A stretch of DNA of 47,888 nt from Lingula anatina (lineage: Eukaryota > Brachiopoda > Lingulata > Lingulida > Lingulidae), in contig NW_019774014.1 in assembly GCF_001039355.2 (NCBI RefSeq), forward strand, positions 459,806 to 507,693, written 5' to 3'. The translations under genes were made by a program, and so were the position numbers. How positions within the stretch are numbered: position 1 is the first letter of the stretch; every line of letters begins with the position of its first letter. This document shows positions 23,340-35,423 of this stretch, in pieces. The notes under the pieces are model-generated. The model was not told where the DNA came from and searched no databases. It saw only the letters and a program-made list of their open reading frames with translations.

Positions 23340-24720
23340 TCACTTGCATTTGAAGGCACTCGGCATATGTGTCACTGGAACAATTACAAAGATGATAAAT
23401 AAATCAAATTGCATTCCATCAGTAGCATTAACAAGTAAAATTGATCAATCAAATGAAAGGAAACCAAACGAAATTATCGCCGAAAACGTGTCATAACCAA
23501 CAGCTTTTGGTACTCCAATCAGTCAGCTACATTGTATGTTCAAATTTTGCACTGGGCGTCGATGACCTCTCACTGGAAAATGCAACATTTAAACATAAAT
23601 AACCAGATATCATACAAAATGACACAATTGCATGTTGTACGATTCATTATTTAATAGCCTAAAACAACACGTATGAATTATGAAATATTAGTATTTATGT
23701 ACAGGTTAACGGACACATAAACATGTACATCATACTGGTAATGTAAAGTAATTAGGGAAGCAACGTGTGAACATGAACTTTGACGTATCTACGTCAAATA
23801 TCGCGAATGCCAAGCAGTGAAACGGCATCCCCTTCTAAACAAGTAGCACCCATTTGCAAATAATTTCACACCCTCCTTTGCAAGTAGCGCAAAAAATAAT
23901 ATCAACTCTGCCCAGGGCAGTTGCGTCGTTTCAGATTACAACTCCGGCCATAAAGGTGCTGTTTTGGCTGAACTCTGGGTTCTTGACAATATCGGAGAAA
24001 GATCTCCACCTACGTGTAACCAACGTCACTCAGTTATACTAGTACTTTGAAGGCTATACAAGTGCATGATGCGTTACCTGGTGTTAAAAGAAGTGGAAAC
24101 CAGGAAAACCAACAACAAGAAAACCAGACAATGTGCATGCCTACTTAATAACATGTCATCATCTGAACCAGGTGGTCCTGCATGACCTCAGGTCGCACTG
24201 ATATATATATAGCTGTATTTGACATCACCTAGAGTGGCAGGGCAGTTCACCAAACCATTGCATTCCTCTGGCTTTTACGAGGGCATATTCACTCTGCAAT
24301 AACTAAAACGCAGTCCATGTACTAGTCAATATAGAGGGTTGTTTACAAAATTTCCCACTCACACCTCCTTACAACCTGATCTCACTGTCAGTACACAATG
24401 ATTCTTTCGTCAATCAGAACATTTTATCATGCAGAAATGTTTTTACAATATATATTTTGGATTTTTTGAAAACCTCAATGATTGAAAAAAATCTGTTTCA
24501 TACTAGTGCCTCCCTAATATTCACATTTAGCTTATAAAAAACGCACCTAAATGGCAGGTCAAACTATGGATAATTTATGTACTAGCCTTGACTTATTTGG
24601 TAGGTCAATCTAGGTCTGTACTGGCAATAACTGGATTATACGTGATATCTAATGTGATGCAGGTCTGCTCCAGAAATGTGCCTGGTTCTATGTCCTGATC
24701 AGGAGATGTAGACCACTTAG
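23340..24720. other. intergenic, nothing recognised
   Basis: Upstream of the TauE/SafE-type gene. No exon, RNA or clear repeat; its promoter should lie in the first few hundred bases. Confidence 0.45.
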
Positions 24721-24779
24721 CTCTGATCAGATGTTACCATCTGTCTTCAATCCCATCAATGAATTGGTAAATATATGTT

Positions 24780-26270
24780 TTAGGTACGGAATAGTTTCGG
24801 CTTCATCCAAAACTGCAGTAAATAGACCTCTTCTTAAAAAGGAACAAACTGGATCATAATAACTTTGAACATTATAGGCCAGTGAAAGCTATGAAAGGTG
24901 CTTTTTTAAGCATCTGAAACGGAACGATTAACCGATATTTATATATAACACTGATCTTATTTTCTGAGAATGAAAAAGGACATTTTGACCGTTATTGACA
25001 CAGACTCTGTAGTCCTGCTTGTACTGCAGCATTTGACACTATATTGATCACTCCGTCCTTCTGTCATTTTTTTTGAGGATTCAGCTGAAATTAAGGACAA
25101 GACTTTCGCTCTTCTATGGCCCTTTCTCATTGGAAGAAAACAATAGATATACTAGGTGTACTCGAGCTCTGACCTTCCTGTATAACAACTCGTCTTTGGT
25201 GTTCCACAGGACAGTGTTTTGGCCCACTTAAATTTTACATTTACACCCTGTCCTTGGGTGTCACACTGGTTTTTACATAAATCCTGATGCCACTCCGTTA
25301 TACATTTACTGTTATAACCATAAGCCTGATGGTGCAATAATCAAAATAACAAATACGCTGGATGGTAAAAGCTAAGTTAAAATTAAATAATGGTAAAGCG
25401 GGTTTTTATGCACGCAAAAAAGAGCGTTTTTTTCGATATCACCTTGACCATAGAAAAACCGATAGCCAAGCTTTAAAAAACCTGCATGTGTCATATCAGA
25501 ATCACCAGTACTCTGTGCAATATTCTACCCGACTCGATTGAATTGGGGTCTTGAGAACTGGAACTCCTTGCTCTATGGCTGCATCATAGAAAGAACCAGA
25601 ACTTCAACGCATTCGAAACATCTCAGCTCGTCTTCTTACTTAGACTCCAAAGGGGAATCATTTAACACCAATTATAAAAACAAAAACTTCACTGGCTCTC
25701 TGTAAATGCACGGATTTATTCATTTCGGATTTACTTACTGGCTCTCTGTAAATGCACGGATTTATTCATTTCGGATTTATTAACTTTTTATATACGCTCA
25801 TGCTGCCTTTTTGGATTTCCACTAGATTATCTTTGTGAACTTTTTTCTCACTACTCACAAATTGCACGATAAAAAATAAGGACCAAATAATATTAAAAAC
25901 TCAATGTGCAAGGTTTAATCTTTTGGAGAAAAAAAACCTTGTGAATACGAGGCCCCGATATGAATGGAATCATTTACCATCAGGACTAAGGTAATAAAGC
26001 CCAACAGACGATTTAAAAAAGCCTTAAAACCTTTATTTTTCAAAAAGTTTTATGACTGATCAGTTTTTTTACAGATCATTATAATTGGCCATTTTCTCTT
26101 TACTTTTAATAACATTAAATTTGGTCAGATTTTTATTCATTTTAATACCGTTACTTTTTAATATATGTTAAAACTTTAACTTTGTATTTTATTTGTGTTT
26201 GTACTGTATTTTTGTTAATTCCACATATTTATATGAATTTTAGAATCTAAATAAATATATCATTATATTA
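24780..26270 (+). mobile_element. degenerate LINE (L2/CR1-like) reverse transcriptase and 3' tail
   Basis: Broken coding sequence of a non-LTR retrotransposon. Readable pieces appear in changing frames: RPLLKK (about 24818), LDHNNFEHYRPV (about 24848), AAFDTIDHS (about 25028), GVPQDSVLAHL with the RT block GVPQ (about 25198), and a C-terminal stretch matching the usual LINE ending (SARLLT.TPKGNHLTPI near 25625, then FKKALKTFLF near 26010). The catalytic YADD region is not intact and there are many stops and frameshifts. The element is dead. An A/T-rich 3' tail ends near 26270. Confidence 0.75.
25691..25780. repeat. 46-bp tandem duplication inside the LINE
   Basis: ACTGGCTCTCTGTAAATGCA begins at 25691 and again at 25737, with the same downstream sequence. 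It arose after the LINE decayed or during replication slippage. Confidence 0.85.
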
Positions 26271-28600
26271 AATATATTATTAGAAACCTGTTAACCTCTC
26301 TTTGTAGGTATGTTTTACCACTCAATGGACTTGGTGACGTGGTTTACTTGTTGGTTTACCCCGCCGTTTATATATAGACACGTTAGCATTAGTTTTAAGG
26401 CTTCTTCATTACTGACTTAAAATCAACGTATAATACTTAGTTAAGGGACTGCAGTTTATAAATTGTCATTTATTTCTTCCTCTTCTTCTTCTTCTTATTT
26501 TTTGGTTCCGTATTTGCGTATTCCTCACTCCGTGTATTGTATTGTTCTTCATATGATTCAATTTACGTTTAAAAACTGCGACAGCAGCAGATCGATTCAA
26601 AAGTAGAATTTTAGGATGTTTGCGAACACTAAAATACATATACATATTAATGCTCCCTAATAACGTCAAATATAACGTCTCTTAGCTGAAGCTTAATTGA
26701 CTTCGTGTTTGGGGTTAAAACCAAGAAGATATTCTGATAAACAACGATTGAAACATGTTAAAACTACAGAGATCAGCACCAACAGACCCAGTTTACGTAC
26801 AGAATAGAAATAATTTAGCTATGCTTCCTTGAAACTGTTAACATCCCGCAGAGATTTCGCCCGCAGAACCACAGGTAAACAATCCGGAATTACGGTTGTC
26901 GGACAACAACTCGCTGACCTTTGAAAAGGCCTGGGCGATAGCGAGTTCAGTGCAGGGCTCTGGTATGAACTGATTAATTATAACGTTGCAAAAATAAACG
27001 TATACACAGGGTTTATTTTATCTTTCAACAGAAATGATTTTAAAGATTTCCTCTTGGTTCCTACCAAACTGTCAGGTGGGTAACGGGGAGAAGGGGGGAG
27101 GGAGGGCGAGGCCTAGCGGCACTTTGCTCACGGGACGGACGTTTATAGTCATATATGAAAGTTACCAGTGGGAGTGTGCCATCTATACGGCTACACATCC
27201 TTTAAGGAAATCGGTGAAAACAAAAACATCTTCAAATAAATCTGAACAAGCACTTCAGTATGTACTTTAAGCACCAAGTTCTTCAGCAACAAAAAACTGT
27301 ACATGTGCGCTTATCAGACAAGAAGTATATAAAATAAACTGAACAAGAATTGCGATATCTGTGGACGAAAGTGTAAATCTATAATGTTTACAGTTTAGTT
27401 TACAAAATAATTTCAGCGGTTGTAAAACAATCAAATATTATATTCTACATACAGCTTTTTACGTCCTCTGCACACCTTTCCTCCCATAAAAAACCCACCT
27501 TAAAATATTACACGCTCCTGAGAAACACGACGCTTTTCTCACCGGTGCCAAACAGCACCACTGCCTTCACTGATGTGGTCAATGTGGAGTATATATTAGC
27601 TGACTAATCTCAATGATGGTATACTTCTGCTTGCAAGGATTTGGGTCAGGGTAACTCCAAGTAGCCTATAACATGGCACATAAGATATATATGTATGCAA
27701 GGCTCACTAGTATTGGCGTGATTGATTATAATTGTTTTAAGAATTAAAGTTATATGTGTGTATATACATAATATTCTACTTATCCAGACGACATGAACAG
27801 TTCAGATGAAGTCGACAATTGAATGTACAACTCGGCTTTATTTATTTCACATATGCACATATCTTTTTGCCCATGGTGACAGTGAATTTCGGTAATTGGT
27901 TTATGTCACTGCTTACACCTTGGCCCTTGGTGTTAATTTAATGAATATTCCACAAATTGTTCGCCAGTGACTGGTACCACAACGTGTAACATCAAAAGTA
28001 AATCATAGGAACCCCTATAAGTATATAGTATATGTTAAAACCGGAAAATGAACTGCATTATTTTTTTTTCAAATGTTCTCTTTTGTTGTTACAACCTAAA
28101 ATAATTACCCAGTTTTTAAGGAAAACTGATAGTAAAAAAGCAATATCCAGGTGAATAGCCCATAATTAGAAGATATGCGTCACCTCCCAACCTATTCGCA
28201 GGTATCGGCCAGTCAGATGTGGATTGCTTCCAGGACTTTCATGCTCTGTGTTCTTGGTTCACTGTTTACCAACTAAATTTTTTTCATTGATGGGACTATG
28301 TGGTACTTTGAGTCTGGCTTGTTTCTCATGCTGGCTTCAAGCTACAGGAAAGTCTTAGAAGCCATCCACATCTAAAAGACGGGGACAATTCAGTATCAAC
28401 GGTAATGCCTTCCTGATCTGAGGAAAATCAGATGATGAAATCCTTCTCTGAGCAATATCACACGATCTTTATGTTTGGTACCGATATATATCAACAACTA
28501 GTTTGGGTTCAACATTTATTACACACTCTGAAAGAAACAACAAATATCTCCTGTGACTGGTTCCAATGCCAACAGAAGGCAAAACGTTTGTTTTTAACTT
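26271..28600. other. intergenic, nothing recognised
   Basis: No gene or mobile-element signature was found on either strand. A purine-rich GGGGAGAAGGGGGG run sits near 27080. Confidence 0.45.
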
Positions 28601-28637
28601 TCAAAACAAAATATGTCTACTTTTACCCACGATGTTC

Positions 28638-28915
28638 ACTAGCAGTAAACCAAATAAGTCTACCTACCTCTATAATAAAATGAAATAATTGGTTACAGAT
28701 TATGACAAATAGTTGTCTACTTAATGAAATGAAAAAAAAAATTGATTACAGTATAAGTCTTTTATCTACAATAATCACTAGCAGTAAACCAAATATAACT
28801 GTCTACCTACCCCTATAATAAAATGAAACAGCTGGTTACAGTTTAAGTTGAAAAGCCAATTGTCTAAGTAATACAATGAAATAATAGGCCACAGTTTATG
28901 ACGAATAGACATTTA
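28638..28915. repeat. 139-bp tandem repeat downstream of the IFI44-like pseudogene
   Basis: ACTAGCAGTAAACCAAAT starts at 28638 and 28777, followed in both by CTATAATAAAATGAAA and GGTTACAG. A third partial unit (ATGAAATAATAGGCCACAG) follows near 28875. A single counterpart lies at about 36490-36555 beyond the intact paralogue. Confidence 0.75.
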
Positions 28916-29058
28916 TTCTCTGGTTAATGGTCTACAGAATACATATCATTCTCGGCCACAGCATCACAAACTGCTACTACGTTGAAACAGTACGGTGTAC
29001 ATTGATATGTTTTTGAAATATCTCTCAACCAAAATATTTTGCTAATATCTTTAATCAG

Positions 29059-29213
29059 CCAGTGTAACGAAACTGAGGGTACGTGCAAAAGAAAGTCCGC
29101 CCTTCATTTAGTTGTAATGGTTAGGGTTAGCCTGACATAATTGGGTCAAAATCTAGGGCGATGTTTACCTGTACAAATGAATTGGAAGCGGACTCTCTGA
29201 CACGTTACACCGG
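29059..29213. mobile_element. CCGGTGTCA miniature, copy 2
   Basis: Ends CCAGTGTAACG and CGTTACACCGG. Inner sequence is homologous to 15566-15754. It interrupts the 3' flank of the proximal IFI44-like copy. The corresponding flank of the distal copy (about 36695-36725) lacks the body of the element and has only a short sequence between CCAGTG and GGTGTGAA. Confidence 0.75.
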
Positions 29214-29508
29214 TGTGAAAAAAATGAAGCTGTACAACAAGATATCAGTTAGAACGGATGGAGGGCAAATATAGTTACGTGCTCTACTTCCCATATGCAC
29301 CTCGAACACGATCTTGCACAGACTCTTAATTTGCATAAATCTTAATTTGATGTTATACCATTATATCCTACGTGAAGGCCTATATTTGAGGAGTGTGTCT
29401 AAATCAGAAATCGCTATGCGCAGAAGTCTCGTCTTTTTTGTTTTAGTTCTACGACTCAAACAACAGAGGGGGCTGTGGTACATGACTCCTGGCAGTTAAC
29501 TACTGATA

Positions 29509-32142
29509 TTCATCTTCGAGATTTTGGTGTCGGTCTCAACTTCCTTGTCGTCTAGTCGATCCTCAATATAGTCCTCGGCACTTACAGTCATCTGTCTGAG
29601 AGCTGGACGTGATTATAATCCAGTATACTCTGTATGCCGAATGCGTCACTGATTTCTTTCACTTTCTTTTCAATGGCACGACTGCGAAATATCAAAGAGG
29701 GGTCATCAGCTTCGTCCTCACATACCTTGTCCACCTTGGTCAAGACCACGTGGACCGGGATATCTGCAAGAGTTTCAAGGTTAGTTAATGATTTACCCTT
29801 CCTACTGCCATGACTATACTATGCCATATCTGTCCTGCTATTTTCGCTGCAATTTAACATCTTAAAAGAAAATGGTCGACTTTGATCGATCGACTTTGAA
29901 ATCCCGGTTACAAAACTACAGACGTTACCTCTATCACGTGCCAGGGTTTGTACACCCAGCAAATTTTCCTTGACCTTGGAAGACATGACCTTGTATGTGC
30001 TGCCATCTATGACAAGTGCTACGCAGTGGATGACGTCAGCCAAACCAGGGTCCTTCACAAAACCAGCAGATTCGCGTGTGATACGCACAGCCGGGTTAAA
30101 CTGGAGATAAATTAATATAAACTTATAAACTTAATTGCACTTAATTCACCGACTACATTAAAGTAAAACAGCTACAATATATTTTGATAAAGATACAAAA
30201 ATCACAAACTTTACAATGTTAAATTAACTATATGGGCAAATAGATTCATCTTAATTCTGGAACAAATCACACAGCTTTACGCACAACTTTCAAAAAGATA
30301 AGTTTTTGTCTAAGGTAATTCTTTAGAAAAACACATGCTGAAGCATTTTTTTAGCCACATGTACCAAATGCTTGACCAAATCAGAGAAGTTGCCATCTAA
30401 TAATCAGTCTTAGGCTTGTGATAACAAATAACTGACATATTCGACAGGGAGTTAGACACCTGTCTTACATGTGACTCTGGACCTCTACGACTTAATACGT
30501 CACTGACCTGGAAATGGTCCGGCACGTGACCACCAAGCAGATAAGACATGTCCCACACATCTAGTCCCTGGTCCTCTTCCAGACCCATGGTGTCACACAG
30601 ACGGAAGGCAGGTGTCTTGTGGCCTCCTCGGATCTCATACACACGATACTACCAAAGCAAATAATAATTATAATAATAAATAAATAAATAAATAAATTAC
30701 GATGGCTTTTAAATACTTTTATCTAAAAGCTCGTGTTTCGTACCCAAGTACAACACCCCACTAATACAGATACCATAATCATTTACACACCTTGGTTGTG
30801 AGGCTATGGGGTGCCGTCCCAGTCGTCACCTGGCTGCGTATTTCACCTTTAAACACAGAGCGCACAGTGTTAAAGAAGCTGGATTTCCCCGCCCCCCCAC
30901 ACCGCCCACCAGAAGGAGCCGTGCGGCAGGAACTTTGGCCGGGCTTGGAGTGGAGAACGACACCAACTTTTCCAATAGTGAGTCTCTAGTCTGAGCAGGA
31001 GAGAAAGATGAACAAATTTATTCGAAACGGGCAAGTTTTCTTTCGAAGTTCAATTTCCATAAAATTAACTATTTGTTTAACTTTTTGCTGTTGTTTCCAG
31101 ATTCTAAAGTACAATCAAGTACATGCCGCCACGATTCTGTATACAAGAAACGTTAACTTTTTTTCAATGTCACAGCATTCATTCATTCTTCTTTTTTTTC
31201 TTTAACGTACGTTAAAGAGCTACATGTACCTCATTATTCCAGTCGATAATGTCAGTTTTGCGCCACGGTTTATCTTTCCCATATAATTCATCTTCCGGAT
31301 TTCCCTCTGTCAAAATATAACTACAATTAGAGATAAATGGACTGTACAGACATATCCAGTGTTGTTTTAAAAAACATTTATTAATTGAGCCCTACAAGAA
31401 GCAACATATCTCTTTAATAATGAAATGTTAAGGTATTCATCGTGGTATAATGTGAGTAAAATGGTACGTATTATAGTTACAGTCTTTAATTCATTACAAA
31501 CATTCAGTTTAAAACTTTGCAATTTTGTTGCAATGATCTAATCATTCATTCAATACTGATAAATGATCACTGAATTTGGCATGAAATAAACATATTCTCA
31601 TATACCAGTACAGTTGATGAGTACAATGACACTTACGTTTTACAGCGTATACTTCAATATCGAGATAGGCGTTGTTGTTTCCAGTAAATGTTTGGACGTC
31701 GAAACCATTGGCATTATAACTGTTACCGATCGGACAGTAACCATCTGTGTTGAAATAACCACCAGACTTATTGTATGAATTGGAAAAGAAGATCAGATCG
31801 TAACCACCAAATGTAGGACGTGGCGTTGTCAAAAACATCATTCCCTTTCCCATTGCGAGCGAACTTAACCATGTTTGGGAAGAGCTGGAACAAAAATGCA
31901 CGGGCATCATTAAGATAACGTCTGCATGATGTCCATGTGATGCTCGTGTATCCCCCTATGACGTAACCAAGGCTGTTTTGACCAATAGAAACAGTCGGAC
32001 CTTGGTTGTTGCACTTCGCATGGAAAGCCTGACCACTGCAGCCGTCTCTGGAGGCGCTGTACAGGAGGTCAAAGGTCAAGGCCGGGTCACCAATCCATGT
32101 GCGGAGCTCTCTCTGGTACGCCCTGTTATCAAGTATCGGCAT
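29509..32142 (-). pseudogene. IFI44-like (TLDc + GTPase) gene, disabled copy
   Basis: Tandem paralogue of the intact gene at 37016-43385. All six exons and their splice sites are recognisable: 31637-32142, 31230-31306, 30791-30990, 30508-30648, 29929-30100, and 29763 to about 29509. Three lesions are visible by comparison. In exon 1 a 5-nt loss (about 31816) shifts the frame inside the TLDc domain, and a 96-nt in-frame segment is missing (about 31803). In exon 3 a C run on the plus strand has 7 bases (30892-30898) against 5 in the paralogue, breaking the frame within the P-loop. In exon 6 a deletion and replacement (about 29598-29625) shifts the frame to a TGA at 29588. The coding sequence otherwise stays very close to the intact copy, including DTMG and TKVD. 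Decay is therefore recent, or the run-length lesion is an assembly error. The other two lesions cannot be explained that way. Confidence 0.85.
30660..30700. repeat. AT-rich microsatellite
   Basis: (AATA)n and (AAT)n units just upstream of exon 4 of the pseudogene. Confidence 0.8.
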
Positions 32143-33940
32143 TGCGGCGCAGTGGGCTGAAACAGACGTTAAAATGTGCATTCTAATAGTTTATAAACAG
32201 TAACATGTACAGTATCAATGGTGAACCCAGGCCCTCTCGAGGAAAAGAGGGGCTGTGATAATATCAACAAGGGCTATTTAATTATGTGTACAATACATGC
32301 CAGGTGCACAGTATTAATTCAATAAGTGGAAGCCTTTGTCTGTTAAATCCACACTTGGGAAACCAAGATGTACCGGTATAAGTAGCTTCAGATAATATTT
32401 CACACCTTGCAGTTCAAATTTTAGTGTCCTTTGTTTCGAAGCCAGTAATCTGTTAGAGCCTGATTACATGGAGTTATTGGGGGTGCCCACCATGAGGGGG
32501 TGGACTTGTGTCTGAAGTGACCAATCAGCTTATAAATTATGTGATGGACAGATTAACTGATAAAGTTTAGCATAAAAATCTGTAAACTTAAATCTAGGTG
32601 GAGACAGGATAGAAGAGAGAAGTGGAGAGGTCATGCTTGTACCATATAAATTTTAGAGTAGCAAAATATATTCAATTGAAATTACAACATGGCGTCGTTT
32701 CATTATTTTCCGTGTGCAGAATTTAAGGCATGGAGCCTGGGAATCTCTGTAGCAGTATTACAGGTCGCGTTATCTAAAGATGTGAGCCCATTGTGCACAA
32801 ACCCTTAGGTTTATCTTATAAAGGGTTATTTTATGTAATGTGGAGTCGGAATGGTCAAAGGGAGGTTCCCCACAAGTGGCGAGCTCGCCAAGATCTTAAA
32901 TTATCGGCATGGAATGAAATGCAGGTACTCCAGGTTTTAATGCCTTGAGTTTTAGAGTCAATGTGAATCGGGCTTCAACAGTGAACTCTGAAGAACAACG
33001 ACAGTGTACGATTTTCGTCAATCAAAAAGCTCCGCAGTGAATCTGCAGTTGAAAGAAATTAGACCAAAATGAAACGTAAAACAGATTTAATTCTGCTTTA
33101 TTTAATTTTATTTACTGTTTTTAAGATGTAAAGAGAAAAATAAATAATGTTTCTAAAAGAAAAAGACATATCAAATATTTTTTGTATTGTTTGCTTATCA
33201 AAAAACATTTGCTTCTAAAGATGAATACACGTGCTTGACGTGTGCCAAGTTTGACAGCTACACTGGATGCCCGATACCACTATAAGGGATGCGCAATGGT
33301 TACACCAAAATCAGTTTTTAAAGCAGAATGTTGCTTGTATTGTGGCACTGACCTTCGACTGCAAGAAATTTTCAATTCAAACTTCTAACTCCGCGTCAGC
33401 CACTTTGTTTCTTGTCTCGTCTGCACGAGATAGGGCCTACGTCAGCGCAAGGCGGGAAAGGCAGCTCCAGGAGGGCAAAGCTGTGACGTGCGAGACATGA
33501 CTTCCAAATATGGGAGCCCCAGGGTGACAAAGCTGTGACGTACTAGACTTGTTACTTCCAAATATGGAAGCACCCCAGGCAAAATTTTGAAGAAGAACGC
33601 CCACGAATTCACGGTGGTGGCTAGAGCCTGGTATTGCTGATATGGATTATATATGAAATCAAGATCGAGCTGGCAATACCGGAATCTAGAACCTAGGGTA
33701 GGTTTTAACAGCATTCAACAGTTTCGCGGCGAAATTTTGAAGAAAAGGGACAGGTGGGAAGGAAAGCAGGATTGTCAGGCAGCCGTGTGCTTACCGTGTA
33801 ATTCGGGGAACATTCTTGTACACTTACATGCATTCTACTTGTTTGTTCCCGAAATTGTTTTCCAGTTGGCTTATCGTTATGGACTTCTATCAACAAATCA
33901 TTACCTTTTCAAATACTCCCCGGAAACACTAGAAAGCACT
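32143..33940. other. 5' intron of the IFI44-like pseudogene
   Basis: Exon 1 begins after a TCTGTTTCAG acceptor (ends about 32157), so an upstream non-coding exon is expected. This stretch is the likely intron. No separate gene is seen. Around 33440-33600 there is a local duplication (CTTCCAAATATGGAAGCACC type, with TGTGACGT). Confidence 0.45.
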
Positions 33941-33949
33941 ACGGAGAAT

Positions 33950-34370
33950 CCCAGCGTCTAGTACGTAGAACCAGCAAATGCAGTTCCGGTTTGCTTTTAC
34001 AGCAGATCGGAAATTCCACAAGTATCGATCGATTCTCTTGAATGCCACTTGCTGCAGTCTGGAAACAGGTCACATCAGGTAAAAAATGGCGCCAGCTTGT
34101 CATCTCAGCCAGACCAAGTGCCAAAGACAGTCGATTGTGTTCAAACCCTTGCAACGGAGTTCTGCAATGACTTTGATGAGATTAAGGATTAATCTTGCTA
34201 GCGTCCGCTGTTAAAAGTGCTAGATGTCCCAGGTCCGGCTCCTTATATACCGGGCAGTGCAAAACCTGGGCTACGGACGACTGTCCTCATTTTATGATAT
34301 TGACAACTCTGACAGCGTATCCTATTATTTCTTAAAATACTTCCTCAAGTTATGTATTGCCCAATACTCC
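33950..34370 (-). promoter_or_regulatory. duplicated 5' flank / promoter of the IFI44-like pseudogene
   Basis: Homologous to 45125-45470, which occupies the same position upstream of the intact paralogue. Shared stretches include CTTGTCATCTCAG, CAGACCAAG, GCAAATGCAGTT and ACTGTCCTCATTTT. On the minus strand TATATAAGG lies at 34249-34241, a good TATA box. The corresponding place upstream of the intact copy lacks it. First-exon borders could not be fixed. Confidence 0.5.
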
Positions 34371-34419
34371 CCGCCTCTACACGCGCTGTGGTTGCAGGGT
34401 CCTCGTAGCAGATGTTTAA

Positions 34420-35420
34420 AGCTACTCTTACAACCGGTCGTGCGTGCTTCTACGAGCGGTTTGCGTGCAAAAAATTGGCCAAGTAGTAAGATACACGCAC
34501 GTCGAACGTACTTTTTTTGGTGGACGCAAACACGACGCAAAGGACGCAGCGCGAAAACTGGCCGGCCAGTTTTTCGCTACGACCTGTCTGCGACAACTAT
34601 AACGCCTGGAGCACGCTCGTAGCACGCAAGACCAAAGCACTGAGTAAGTGCACTAGGCGTGCGTGTAACGCAGGAAAAGCATGCAGAAATTCCGGGGTAT
34701 TTTACCACGAAGACGTACTTACCACGCAAGAGACTCGTACGTTCAGCTTGCTTTCAATGTACGTGTTAACAAAAAGGGGGTGTGAGCGCATTTCCTCCGT
34801 GCGTTTATCTTACTTACTTACTTACTTACTTACAAAGTGCGTGGCGAGTACTACTACCATACTTGTGAAGTGCGTCACACTAAGACGACGCACGTGCCGA
34901 GCACGATAAAAGTGCAGGCGATCCCGAGCAACCACTGCAAGCATTGTGTCACGATCTTCGGCCTCCTTTAGCATTAGCAGCTGTAGAAGTCGATGGCGCA
35001 TCCTTCTTGGAAGTGCCATTTTGGAAGCCAAAACAGTGAATGATATAGAGACTCGGTGCTCCCTTTTATATTATTTTGATTATCCGTGCGTTCCACTTCC
35101 GTGCTTATCACGTTTCTCTTACTTCGTAAGTACCATTTCTGAAAACGTACGCTTCACTTGCAATACACGTAAGGTTATCTCACTCACTGTGTGCGACACA
35201 AGTACAGACCGTACGTGCTCCTTACTTCTTCCTACTTCCAAAAAAAGGCGTACAGACCCCACGTGCGGGCCCCACGTTTAGAGCACGACACACCTACTCA
35301 TAAAGTACTTACTACTTCGTCCGCTGCGATTTAATTTTCATCCTGCGACAACGCTACGTCTGACAAGAACTCCGAGGACGCACGATCTCTAAGCATGCAC
35401 GACGGGTTGTAAGAGAGGCT
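34420..35420 (-). mobile_element. 1001-bp Harbinger-type element with its own promoter
   Basis: Terminal inverted repeats begin AGCTACTCTTACAACCGG on the left; the right end, in reverse complement, reads AGCCTCTCTTACAACCCG. Both sides are flanked by TAA (34417-34419 and 35421-35423), the TWA target duplication typical of PIF/Harbinger. On the minus strand TATAAAAGGG (35070-35061) precedes an ATG at 35019. That frame starts MALPRRMRHRLLQLLMLKEA, in the style of Harbinger transposase N-termini, and continues about 60 codons. The catalytic part is missing, so this is a deletion derivative. It inserted just upstream of the pseudogene's duplicated promoter, and its TATA box points toward that gene. 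Confidence 0.8.
34811..34833. repeat. (CTTA)n microsatellite
   Basis: Five to six CTTA units inside the Harbinger-type element. Confidence 0.85.
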
Positions 35421-35423
35421 TAA

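Noticed and set aside
34224-35281. Several 60-130 codon frames on both strands
   Set aside because: They fall in the Harbinger-type element and its edge; only the minus-strand start at 35019 has a plausible transposase-like N-terminus.
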